64,000 nucleotides of DNA from Nemania diffusa (Eukaryota; Ascomycota; Sordariomycetes; Xylariales; Xylariaceae). The notes beneath the pieces are model-generated. The model was not told the origin of the DNA. It did no database searches and saw only the letters and a program-made list of their open reading frames with translations. Below are positions 1-12,231 of this stretch, one piece after another; position 1 is the stretch's first letter, and each line of letters begins with the position of its first letter. A program made the translations under genes and the position numbers. The stretch lies in contig JBBPUQ010000005.1 in NCBI GenBank assembly GCA_038501195.1, positions 1,302,001 to 1,366,000 on the forward strand, read 5' to 3'.

Positions 1-3000
1 TAAAATTAATTTAAGTTATTTTAGTTTATTTAATAAACTTTATATTAAATTATATAAATTTATTAAAGTTTTATATTTTAAAGTTTTAATATTTAATTTA
101 TACTTTTTTATATTTATTAAAATTATAGTAATAAATAAACAAATAGTTTAAAACTTTAGTATTAGTTTTTAAAATAAGTTTTTTTTTATAATTATTTATA
201 ATAAATGTTATAATATTTTTAAAAATAAAATTTTTTATTTAGTTAATAATATAGTTGATTTTTTTTAAATTTTAATTATAATAGTTAATATTTTTAATTA
301 GTTTATTTTTTAATAATATAAACTAATATTTAAATCAAATTTTAGTTTTATTTTTTACTAGCTTATTATTAATAAATATAAATAAATTAGCTACTTTTGT
401 TAAAAGTTTTTTTTTTTTTTTTATAACTATAAAAGCTTTATTAATAGTTTTAAAACTAAAAATATTTTTATATTTTTATTTTTGTTATTAAATTATATTA
501 ATAAAAATTAAATTAATAATAAAAATAACTAATATAAACTTTAAAACTATAGTTGCTATAGCTATAATTTAGTTTTAAAAAACTTCAATTTAACTTTTTA
601 AATTTATAATTTTTTTTTTATAAATATTTATAGCTTTATAAAATATAGCGTTTTTAAAATTAACTTTTTAATAAATTATATTTACTTTTTATTATTTAGT
701 TTTTTTTTTTAGTTTAATTATTTAAATATATAAAAAATAAATATTTTATTTAAAAAAATTTGTTATATTTTTAAACTTTTTTATAGTTTTTTAAACAATG
801 TTTAATTATAAAATATAATATTTAAATTTTTAATATATTGCTTTTTTATAAGTATTTATTATTGTTTAAAATTATTTAAAAGTTATTAGTTTGTTATATT
901 TAAACTATACTTTTTTTTTGTTTTTAATAAAAAAAATAAAAACTATTTAAAAAGTTTTATTTTAAACAGCAAAATATTTAATATTAATTATTATTTTTTC
1001 AACTATATTATTATATATAATTTCGTTAATAACTATATATTGCTATTATTTGTTATATTTTTTAAAATTTTTATAAATAAATTAAAACTTTTTGTAAATA
1101 TTAAAAAAAAAAAGTTTTTTATTGTTAAAAATGTTATAATAAAATTTATTATTATTATTTATAATATATTTTATAATATAAATATATTTTATATAATTTT
1201 TAAATAAACTTTAAAAGTTTTAAAATTATTAATATAATTTATTTTGTTTATAATTTATTTATATTTATAAAGCAAGCTTTATTAGTTTATTTTTAATAAA
1301 CTATATTTATTATTTAGTTTTTTTATAATTAGTAATAAATATATTATTATTAAAAGTTAGTTATATTATTTTAATATATTAAAATTAATCAATTTATGTA
1401 AAAGTTTTTAAAAATTTATTGTTTTTTTAAATAATTAAAATAAACTTTAGTTTTATAATAGATGTAATATTAGCAATAAATTCAAAAATTAAATAATATT
1501 ATATATTTTAAAAAAAAAACTAAAATTAAAAAAACTAAAAAATAAACTTAACTTTTTTAGTTAAATTAATATATTTATATAAATGTTTTTTTATTTATTA
1601 TTTTTACTTTTTTGTATTTATTATTTTATTTAACTTTTAGTAAATTTATTGTTTTAAATAAACAATAAAATTTATTTAATTATTTTAGTTATTTATTAGC
1701 TATACTATATATACTAACTATTTTTAAAATTTATTTATTTAAATATAAATATAATTTATAACATTAAATATATTTTTTTTTAATATATTAATATTATAAT
1801 TTATATATTTATTTTATTTAATATTATAAAGTTATAATATTTTAATTTTTTATAAAATTTTTTATATAGCAGCTTTTATAATATTAATAAAGTTTATATT
1901 TAAAAAAGTTATTAAAACTTTTTTATTATTTTTAAAACTAATGTTTTAAATTATAATAATATTTTTAAAATTAATATTTTTTTTATATAAAATTTTATTT
2001 AAACTTAAATTTATATTTATTAAAAATAGTAAAAAATTTAATAATATATAACTATTTAATAATAATTCATTTTTATTTATTTAACAAAATAACAATTTTT
2101 ATTTAGTTTTATAAAAATTTTATTAATTTATATTTAAATTAATTATAAATTATATTTTAATTTAAAAAAGCTTTTTATTATTATTTATTAAAGCTTTTAA
2201 TAAATAAATAATTTTTAATTTTTTAATAAGTTAATAATATTAGCAATATTAATTTTGGTTTTTTTTTTTTAAAAAAAAACAAAAACAAAAATATAAATAT
2301 TTTTAAACTATATATTATATATATAATATTTTTTATTATAATATAAAAATATTTTTATATATATAATAAAGTTTATATTTAATAGAAATAAAAAAATAAC
2401 AGCTATAGCTTTAATAATATATAAAGCTAATTTAATATTTTTTTTTATTAATAAAACTTTTATTTTAATTATTTTTTTATAAATAATATAGAATTTTGAT
2501 TTTGTAAATTTTTTTTAAACTAGCTTAATTTTTTTTATAAAAAAACAATATTTAATAATATAATTATTTATTATAATATTTAATTAAATATTTATATTAA
2601 TAATAGTTATAATTAATTTATTAGCTTTATTATAATTTATAATAATTATAATTTTAAAATATAATTAAATAAAATCTAAAACAGATTTTATAACTGCTAA
2701 TATTAAATAATTTATAATAATTAATATTTTATAAAAAAACTTTTAAATTATTTATTTTTGATTTAATTTAATTATTATAACTATAATATAAAAGTATTTA
2801 AATTTAAATTTTTCGATATTATTATTTAAATTTAAAATTTTGTTTTTTTTAATAAATTTAATATTATTTAATTTTTAATTTTTAATATTTAATTATTTTT
2901 TATTATAAAAATTTTATTAATTTAAAATTAATAAAGCTAAACTAATTATATTTATTACTAAATTATTATTAAATTAAAATTTAATAAAATATAAAACATT

Positions 3001-6000
3001 ATTAAATAATATATTAATTATTTTAATTTTTATATTTTTTAATTTTTAATATAATTGTTTTATTTTTTATAATAAAATTTTTATAAACTTTAATATATTA
3101 ATAACTATATTTTTAATAGTAACATTTATTTTTTTGTTAAATATATTTTTAATAAACAAAATTAAAATAGTATTAAATATTTTAAGTTTTTATTATTTAA
3201 AACTTTTTATATTAATAAAATTTTAACTTTTTATTATAGATTTTACATTTAATATTATTAATATATTTTAAATAATATTAATAAAAAAATCGTTATTTTT
3301 ATATTTATATTTAATAGTTTTAATATAATTAATAAAAATAATATTTATTTATTTAATATTTATAACTAAATAATATTTATTAAAAATATATTTAATATAT
3401 TTTTTTATACTATTTTCGTTTTTATATAAAGTTTAAAAATATTTATTTAATAAGCTTTTATTTATAAAATTATTAATAGTTACAAAGCTATTTTTATTAA
3501 TATTTAAAATAATATTAACTATATTAATTTTTTTTATATTTAATAATTTAAGTTTAATATTTATAATATTAATTATTTAAACTTTTTATTAATTTATAGT
3601 TTAAAATAAATTTTAATAACTTTTATTAATTTTATTTTATAAATTTTTATAAATAGTTTTAAATTTAAAAATTTTAAAAATAAGCTTTTTTTTATAAAAT
3701 TTATAATCAACTTAGTATTAAAAATAAATATTTTTTTTAAATATAAATTATAAATATATTTAAAAATATTTTTAATAATATTTTTACTTTTTTTTCAAGC
3801 TTTTTAAATAATATTTTTAAAAACTTTAATATTTTTAATTAATATAAAAAAATCTAATTTTTTTAAATATTATTTTTTATTATAATATAAAATATTGTTA
3901 TTTTTTAGTTTATTTGTTTATTTATAACTGTTAAAATAATATTTTTATTATTTTTTTAATTTATTTTTATATTTTTTTTAATAAATTGATTTTTTTAGTT
4001 ATAAATTTATTTAAATTAATTTATAATATAAACATTTATAACTAATTTAAAAATAGCTATTTATTAAATTAACTGTTATAATTAAAAAAACTATTAATAT
4101 AAATATAGAAATAACTATATATATAATAATATAACAATATAGCTTTAAAAAAAGTTTTAATATAATTGTTTTAAAAAAATAATATATTTAAAAAAACTAA
4201 GTTTATTTTTAATTTTATTTTTTTTTTTTTGTTATTTTTTTTTTTTACAAATAAATTTTTATTTATTTAAATTATTTAATAAAATTATTTATTTTTTTAT
4301 TTTCTAGTTTTATAAATTTAATTTTTTTTTATAAAATTATAAATTTATTTTTTATTACAATTTAATTTAATAACTATTTAATTAATAATAAATTTAATAC
4401 TATAAAAATAATTAAAATAAAAATATATATATTTTATTAAATATATATTTAATTATATAAATTTTTATTATATTTTATTTATATAAGTTTTATTTGTTTA
4501 TATTTAATATTATATAATTTAAGTTTAAAAACTATAATAATTTAAAATATTAAATTTTTTTGCAACTAATTATAATTTATTTTATATAAAATATTATAAA
4601 TTATTTAAAAATTATTTAAAATATATTTAAATATTAAACTTTTAATTTTTTTAAATAGTTTATAAATAAAAACAATATTTTTATAAATCTTTTTATTTTT
4701 TTTATTTTTTTTAACTTTTTTAATAAAAATTTTATATTTTTTAAAATATAACTTTAAACTTTTTACAATATTAGCTTTAGATTTATTTTTATATTTTTTT
4801 AACAATAATAATAAAAAACATTATTATTTAAAATTGTTATAACTAAATATTTATTTTAATTTTTATTTAATTTTAATTTAAATATTAATATTTTTAATAT
4901 AGTTATAAATAATTTTTTTTATTATTTAATTTATATATAAATAAATAATTATTTAATTAAAAAATAAATAAAAATTTTTTAAACTATAAATAATATTTTA
5001 AGCTTTTTTAATTAATTAATAACTTTATTACTTTTAAATAATAAATTAAAAACTATTTTTAAATTAAAAAGATTTAATAAAATTATATAAATAATATTTT
5101 CTTTATTTTTTAATAATAAATTAATAAATGCTATAATAATAAAAATACTTTTTTATTTTTTTTTACTAGTTAAAATCGAAAAAAAAGTCAACTTATTAAA
5201 TAATTTATTTAAACCAGTTATAATAATAAATATAATAAAAACAGTAATTTTTTAATAAAATAAATTAAAAAATATTTTAATTTAAACTTATAAAATAATA
5301 TTATTAAAATAATAAATAATTTAATAAATATATATAAAAATATAAAAATAATAAATAATAAAATATATTTAATTATAATTATAATATTAAATAATTTTTT
5401 AATTTTTTTTTGTTAAACTTTTAAAAATTAACTAATTTTTTATACTTTTTAAATTAATATAATTTTTAATATTATTTTTTTAAATAATATAAAAAATACT
5501 AATATTTTAATAGTTATTTTATATTTTTATTTTTTAATATATTTTTTTAAATTTAAAATACTTTTATAATTTAAATTAATTTTTATTTTAATAACTTTTA
5601 ATTTATAACTATTTAATTATATTTTATATTATTTTATATTTTTTATATATTTATAAATTTAAAATTAAATTATTATATATAATATTAACAATATTTAAAA
5701 ACTTTTTAATTTTAAATTATAAAATTTAAATAAAAAATATTATAATAACTTAATTATAACAACTATTTTTTTTATATTTAATAATATATATAACAATAAA
5801 TTAATATTAATTTTAACTTAAATTATTTTTTATAATTATATAATAAAAAAATGTTAAATTTTAAAATTTTAGTTTTAAATGTTGCAATTTTAATAAATTT
5901 AAAATAAAAAATTTAAAATATTTTTTAGTTTTTTAAAAAAGGCTTTTAATACTATTATTTTTTAAAAATTTTATTAATTTTAACTTTTAAATACTAGTTA

Positions 6001-6411
6001 TAATCAAAAAAATAGTAATAGTTTTATTAATTTAAATTTTTTAATTTTTATAATATTAAATTTATAGCTTTAATATTATTTTTATAAATATATTTTAACT
6101 TTATAATTAATTTTATAATTTAAATATTTAATATAATTAAAACTTTATTAAAAATATTATTAAAATAAAATATATAATATATATATAATATATTTTAAAA
6201 AACTAGCTATAGTTATAAAAAATTACTTTTAAAAATTTAAAACAATAATAATAATAGTTTAAAAAAGCAATCAAAATAATATTAAAATAACAAAACTACT
6301 ATAAATACTATATAATAACTTAGTTAATTAATATTAAAAATATCGACTTTTATAATATTATATATTTCTTTAGTAAAGAACTACTTTTCTACTAACTAAT
6401 AAATAAAAAAA
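1..6411. repeat. AT-only block with the hallmarks of heavy RIP
   Basis: This stretch is almost entirely A and T. The few remaining C residues lie mostly in CpT and some CpA; CpG and CpC are very rare. All frames are broken by stops, and the one longer open frame (4605-4805, minus) is a Lys/Ile/Phe/Asn string with no protein character. Ordinary mixed-composition sequence starts within a few tens of bases of position 6411. Such blocks in Pezizomycotina are known to come from repeat-induced point mutation (C to T on both strands) of repeated DNA, often near telomeres or centromeres. I see no telomeric repeat, no recognisable transposon protein and no terminal repeats, so the identity of the original repeat is lost. 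A mitochondrial origin is unlikely because no mitochondrial gene is readable. Confidence 0.85.
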
Positions 6412-6419
6412 TGAAAAAT

Positions 6420-6635
6420 CTAGGGTCTTGCTGACCTAATCAATGCAATCCCCTGCAACAGTGCTACCCATACCGTCTCAGTATCACTTGGAAGGATGAG
6501 ATTTGTCTCTAAAGCCTGCGCTACAACTGGGGCCATAACGGAAGTAACAATAGGGTATCTATACGCTGAATTGAAATCATAGGCTTGAAAGATAATTTTC
6601 TGCTTTTTTTCTAGAGGAAAAGATTTTAAACACGT
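6420..6635 (-). pseudogene. C-terminal gene remnant beside the RIP block
   Basis: On the minus strand a 71-codon frame ends in TAG at 6422-6420, a few bases from the AT block. It has protein-like character rather than low complexity: the middle reads AYDFNSAYRYPIVTSVMAP and the end reads VALLQGIALIRSARP. It has no start codon; the frame closes upstream with a TAA at 6638-6636, and a possible splice acceptor (CTCTAG) lies about 20 bases into the open stretch, so it may be the last exon of a gene whose upstream part is decayed. I do not recognise the family. The position suggests survival of one end of a gene next to a RIP-damaged repeat. A chance open frame cannot be excluded. Confidence 0.33.
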
Positions 6636-8326
6636 TTATGCTAGTTACATGGTAAGAAATAGGGGGCTTAAAATCGTTTCGAGTTTTAAGCTCCTCTTTG
6701 TTCTGAAGTGCTTAGCTGCATTAACGTAGACATAGATGAGTACTAGGATGACAGGTCGCAATCATTCTACGGTATAAAATAAATATTTATAATTTCATTC
6801 AGTTGCTATGTAATAGTCAATCTACCTGACATGATCGCTTGAAGGAAACAGAAGCTGCAAGTATAGTGGAAATTGCCTATTACCACATTTTCCCCAAGGG
6901 AATTATGAGAGCTATCCCTTTTCTATGGATCAGCTCTAAAGGAATCATTTCTTAGCTTGACAGAATAGTTTTGGTAGTTTGTTTATGAGGTAGTTAGCTT
7001 TTTCTGTGTGTGGAGGGATACTCATCTACATAGAAGTAATTCCCCAGTGGACCGGAAGTTCAAATGGTCAACCTTGTAGATAGGTTCTAGCCCTTGAATA
7101 GGAGACGTTACAGGGGGGAAAGGGGGGTTCTATCAGATGATGAAGAATCCCTATACACGGCTAGCGATCTTTTGAATCTCAAAATTCGCTAGATCTACTA
7201 CGAAATTGTGATTAAGGTGATACTGTCTGAACCGATTGTCAAAGAGTGTTAGAACCTACAGACTATTGCGGAAAACACAATAGGCGTTACAAATTGATGA
7301 CTACGGCTGAGGTATTGTTATTATCGCTTTCGTTTGCTTTATTTTTTACTTCTGTTTTTAAAAGTCAATACCTTCGCGGAGAGCGCGCTTCTCCCATTAA
7401 ATTTCCTAGTGTTTACGGTTCTTGATTTCTACACAACGGTATCTCTTTATCGGTCACAATTGATGGGCTAATTATAAGCTCTGGTCATATAAATTGTTAT
7501 ACTAAGGACTCTAGCGAGTACTTAATGAATAAAGGTAAATATATGCATCTATCACATACATATCTTGTGTGATGGTTGTTTATACATTTAAGCGATATTG
7601 AGCACACCACTGTGGCGGTTCTGCATTCACCCAGCCACCCCAACCACCTGAATTAAAATATGCCCCATTTTTTATCACATGACCACGCGTACTCAGTCAT
7701 TGTCTCTCCTCTAACTCCTTTGTCATCGTCATTCCCCACCACGTTTTAACACCATTTAATGACTTCCTCATCTGCACCCTAATCCTCCTCCGTCGCCTTA
7801 TCTGGATGCATCATTGTGATCATCACTTTTGCATCCAAAAGGCTCGGCCTAAAGGTATCCGCCTCCTTGCGGGTTATCGCGCACGCCTGCTCAAGGCCAT
7901 ACAGCGAGTGTGAGCCGTCATTCGCAACCAGAACCATCTCTATACCGGCTTCTACCCATCGCCTACGGCCGATGGAAGACCCGGGGTTCTGGCAAGGGGT
8001 CGAGTTGTTGAAGTGCTTTGCATGAGACTTCTCGGCTGCCTGTCTGCGATGACTGTTGTCGCCTCGTTCGGTATGGCTGGGCTAAGGCGTGCGGGGACGA
8101 TGCCCTCCATCTCCTTTCTCTTTGTCGTGTTTATCCCCATCACACCTCTACTTTGGCCGTTTCCATCATTCGATTCCATCCGACCCGGAGTCAAGGCTGC
8201 TCTTCTGCCAGAAGCCTGGGAGGGTGGGATTCTGTCAACTATTGATGACAGGGGGCCAAACTTTCCTACCTTTAACTCTTAATCAGTGTTTCTATCAGCT
8301 GACTGGATCTAGGTGATACCGTTTAA
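6636..8326. other. Spacer without a supportable gene
   Basis: Ordinary base composition returns here. Several short overlapping frames on both strands between 7816 and 8316 overlap one another, and none shows a family motif or a coherent exon chain. The last 300 bases would hold the promoter of the split gene starting at 8327. No tRNA, tandem repeat or terminal-repeat pair was seen. Confidence 0.5.
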
Positions 8327-9502
8327 ATGTCATCAACAGTATCCGATTCCCATTCCGATGAAGACCGACAATCAATACCTCCAACGACTTTTCTTCCCAA
8401 CTCCAATATAGATATCACAGCGCAACCGGCCGTTATAACATGGCGCACTTCCGACGGTCAAGACCATTGCTTGTCAAATCTGAACCTAGACTTGCATTAT
8501 GATGTCCGCTCTAGCAAAGCTTTTTTTAAATTACGCGCTGCTGTTGCTCTCAAATCCCATTCCCGCTCACGCAATACGACTGTATACCTCTTTATTCATC
8601 CTGAACGTATACGCACCCTTATTCTCGATGACTCGCCATGTACTGCAGAAGCGAGGACACTTGGCCCTGAGACAGTCTGTCTGCACTTTGAGTTGAGTAG
8701 ATTGCCGGCTCTAGTTGTGCCAAAGGAACCGCTTGCTCCTCGGAATCAAACATCTGGTAACCTACTGGATTCTTTACGAGCAGCAGTTCAGCAAGCCGCC
8801 TTTTCTGTGTACGCCAAAATACCATGCAGGTGCCTACCGCGGCAGCGATTACTTGCGCTTTGTGACGCAGCGTCTCGCAACGAGCTTATGACTATAGCCG
8901 CTCATGGCAATGCTTCTAGTCTTTATGCTGGTACTGGAGGTAAAATTATTGAGGGTGATAGTCTTTTTCGGCCCGACAGCACTACTGCTAGTAAAGGACA
9001 TGAGTCTACAGTCGAGCCTCTAGTGGAAAACCCTCCATCCTATGACGATGTTCCTCCTGGACCACCACCTGCTAGTAAGTCTACGAAGTGCAGATGCACG
9101 TCTCGCTAGTCCATGTTCATTGATAATTTGGCAGTACCTGGTCCACATAAACGACGGCGGCTTAACACGCCTGAACCTGAATCTGCACCTCTTGAACGCT
9201 TAGACCGAAAATATATCGAACAGATCTGCGCTGACATAGTAGACTCGAAGCTCGGTCAGCTTAGACGCGATGTGACCAAGCAGCTTCAAGACTTGGAGAA
9301 TCGTGTTATAGATTACGTCGATGAGCAACTAATCGTTCAACGGCAAGAAACAACAGAGGATCTCGGTCTCCGGACAGAAGATGAGTATTATGGACTGAAG
9401 TTAGACCTCGAGGACTATGTACGCGAAGAAATAGGAGAGGCGGAAGGTCGCATCTTAGATCATTTAAGTACTGCGAGTTTCTCGCTACAATTAAATCCGT
9501 GA
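8327..9502 (+). pseudogene. Hypothetical protein gene split by one in-frame TAG
   Basis: Two open frames, 8327-9109 (260 aa) and 9113-9502 (129 aa), lie in the same reading frame and are separated by one TAG at 9107-9109 plus one codon. The first half carries a strand-rich region (TTVYLFIHPERI) and ends with a proline-rich linker, PPSYDDVPPGPPP. The second half begins with a basic patch (HKRRR) and continues as a charged coiled-coil-like segment. A PSYDDV-type linker followed by a basic patch and an acidic/basic coiled coil is, from memory, typical of a family of uncharacterised Pezizomycotina proteins, so the two halves look like one protein of about 390 residues. The stop could come from CAG by a C-to-T change at CpA, the preferred RIP context. 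Alternatives are a truncated functional 260-aa product, readthrough, or a small unrecognised intron. Function unknown. Confidence 0.6.
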
Positions 9503-10159
9503 AACTCAAGGAGGCAGTCTCCGAGTTACTAAGTAACCGGGTGATAAGACTTCCACATAGCGTCGCGTACCCTGTTATTTTGTAAGGAGATTTCCTGCTA
9601 AGTTAATCACTAACCAAAATAATGGTAAAACTACGAATGACTTGTTGAAGCAACGAATACTTGAAGAAGCTGGATATGGCCTTGGTGGAACTGCTCTATG
9701 CTCAATTTAATTACTAGCTAAATCTTATTTTAGCAATCTGTTTTTTGTTGCGATTCCAGTCGTAAACCACATTCAAGTTACCCCGAACGAGCAAGTCCCG
9801 GACTTAATGACACTCAAATGGTAGTAGTGCTGTAGTCTACTGCTATCATAGCTATGCTCCATTATAGTTTGTTTAATATTGTTGCTCCATATTAATGATC
9901 ACTCATCTAATTCGATAAGAAGAAGAACCAGACAGTAAAATCCTGAAGATCTAGTCGTAATGGAACTGTATAGGATGACGGAGCTAATAACAACCCCTTT
10001 ACTGAAGCTTGTTATAGGCCTAACTATATAGCAATAAGAGGAAGTACAGAATAAAGTGTATTAAAAACTTTGATAGGGAATAACACTGGTGTAATAGACC
10101 ACTACTATGCTTCATTGATTATTTAGCTTGTTATGATTTCAGCACTCGTCTGTCCATAT
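9503..10159. other. Spacer downstream of the split gene and the P450
   Basis: A convergent intergenic stretch between the plus-strand split gene and the minus-strand P450. It holds both 3' ends; I see no further gene, repeat or RNA signal. Confidence 0.5.
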
Positions 10160-12231
10160 CTACATTACAATCTTGTTCAGCTCCTCGACATCGCTCTTCT
10201 CCCAAGGGTGCAGTTTTTCAACTTGGCGGATCAAAAATTCATGTTGCGGGCTCCTGGGCTTAATTGTAGCCTTGAATGGGTCTACGCGGCTGATAATACC
10301 GGGCGAAAACCCTACATCGGGTTCGATCTCACGACCGTTCTTGTCTAAACCCTTGCTGATTTTAAAGACAGCTAGAGATCGGGCAACAGTCAGCCATATA
10401 GATGTCGTAGCAAGATATCTGCCGGGACAGATACGCCGCCCATAGCCAAAAGTAAAGTCCATTGGATCAGGGGCAGGGTCTGGGCCGAGGTATCGAGATG
10501 GATCAAATTTCATAGGATCAGGATAGACGGTCGGATCATGTGTGAACCACCTATTGATATAATTAGAGACTTCTAAGCAGACTCTATTGATCAGTTACTT
10601 ACCAAATGGCGGGTAATATCACCGCCCCCTTCGGGATGTAATACCCGTTAACAATATCGTCACCGGTGGTAGCACGAGGTACGCCCATAGGTGTTACTGG
10701 GTGCCAACGGGCCGCCTCTGTTACTATGGCCGTAACATATGGAAGGCTATCCTTATCACTATATGTGGGTAGTCGACCAGTTCCGATAACACGGTCAATT
10801 TCTTCTCTCGCTTTAAGCTGAACTTCGGGAAACAAGGTCATAGCTAAGAAGAATGACATTATTGTGCTCACGGTCGTATCCGCACCACCGGCATACATGG
10901 ATAGCTGCTGCAATTAGTATCGATCATGTGCCTTTCCAAGAGAATTATGGTAAAAGGCTACTCACAGCAACCCACTTGAGAGCCTTTTCGTCCTCTTGGG
11001 ATAAATCATCTCCGGCGGTCTCATAGAATTCTGAGACGAAAGACTTCTTATGATCGCCTCTGGCCATTTGATTTTGAGCGAATTGCAGTGGCTTTCCCGC
11101 AGTCTCCATTAACCTTGCTCGCCACTTGAGACCAGTTTTCTTCCATCCAGTACCTGGCATCCACCCAGGGATGTATTTTACTGTCTTTATTTAGCTGTGG
11201 GGTCCACATAGACCTCCTGTACGTAGATAACGACCTACAAGCTGGAATTATATCGACGAGCCAGGCACCTGGTACCGTCGCAGCAGCGAACTGTTCGAGA
11301 GCTTCGTCGGCGATCGAGACCAACGGATCTGTCTTGTGGGGCTCGATGGTATACCCATAGACCATTTTAAGAATGATTGCACCTGCTTCGCTGTTATTTG
11401 TTAGTTTGGCATATAAATTGGCTAGAAGGTGTATTGTACGCACGTTCTTATATGGTCGAGGAACGACTCCGGGTCTTGTAAAACCCGAAACAAGAATCGG
11501 TGGACTTCTACTTCTTGTAAGGGTAGATATGGTGCAACAGTTAATGGAGTACCCATCATCATATGTGCAAGTTTTCGTTGATAACGGTACATTTTACTGG
11601 GTTGCACCAAGGCTAGAGCATTGCTCCAGCCAATACTTGAAGTAGTTTAGTTAAACTCATGATTATGAAGATACTGATATAGGAAACTTGCTTACAATTC
11701 CGCAAATAAAAGCCTTGCGCGGGCTGCATATTTAGAAGACCTTTTTTCCAAGAGTTCAGAAGCCAGCTCCGGAGAATGTAATATTATGAGAGTAGTGCCT
11801 AAGGATGTGACGGAAGATATAGGCCCTATAGTTCGAGAAGAGAGTTAGCATATCCTGGAAGTTAATAAGGGCAAGTAATACATTACAGACCGTAGGTATC
11901 CTTGTGCTTTAACCAATGTTCCCATTCTCGCTGGCCTCCGGCGGGAAGATCCTTAATGTTTCCTAGGAGAGGCACTAAAATGTTTAGTTAGTAACCGCCT
12001 CTGCAAGATATACAAGGTCATATAAATATGCTGAGGCGTAGGTCTAGCTTAGACAGTAGCTTTTGTACTTAGAAAGTGACTAAATAGAACACTACAGAAT
12101 AACTCACGGCCCTTAGGTCCAGGGGGTAGAGGACCCGACTTCTTTCCAAGTAGAAAAAAGATGAATTTCGCTGCAATGGCCAACGATGCAGCTAATAGGA
12201 TGCCACTCATGAGCATGTTGGTATCAGCCAT
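10160..12231 (-). CDS. Cytochrome P450, OrdA-like, likely tailoring enzyme of the PKS
   Basis: Haem monooxygenase expected to oxidise a small hydrophobic substrate at the ER membrane. Exons on the minus strand: 12231-12108, 11974-11891, 11825-11696, 11635-11444, 11390-11239, 11180-10966, 10907-10603, 10550-10160. They total 1593 nt and give 530 aa in frame. Residues 6-28 form an N-terminal membrane anchor, followed by the proline hinge PPGPKG. The I-helix is AGGADTT (305-311), the K-helix ExxR is EAAR (363-366), and the haem loop is FGYGRRICPG with ligand Cys442. All key residues are present, so the enzyme looks functional. The order of motifs and phrases such as NIKDLP, EWEHWLKHKD and EAGAIILK resemble the O-methylsterigmatocystin oxidoreductase-like P450s of fungi; that group is broad and does not fix a substrate. 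It lies 1.8 kb downstream of the PKS in the same orientation. Confidence 0.95.

Noticed and set aside
1..200. Possible telomere at the left end
   Set aside because: No TTAGGG/CCCTAA array is present; the end is internal AT-rich sequence.
4605..4805. 66-codon minus-strand ORF in the AT block
   Set aside because: Composed almost wholly of Lys, Ile, Phe and Asn; expected by chance where stop-free AT runs occur.
7816..8316. Several overlapping ORFs of 69-89 codons on both strands
   Set aside because: They overlap in all phases, none has a domain, and no splice chain links them to the gene at 8327.
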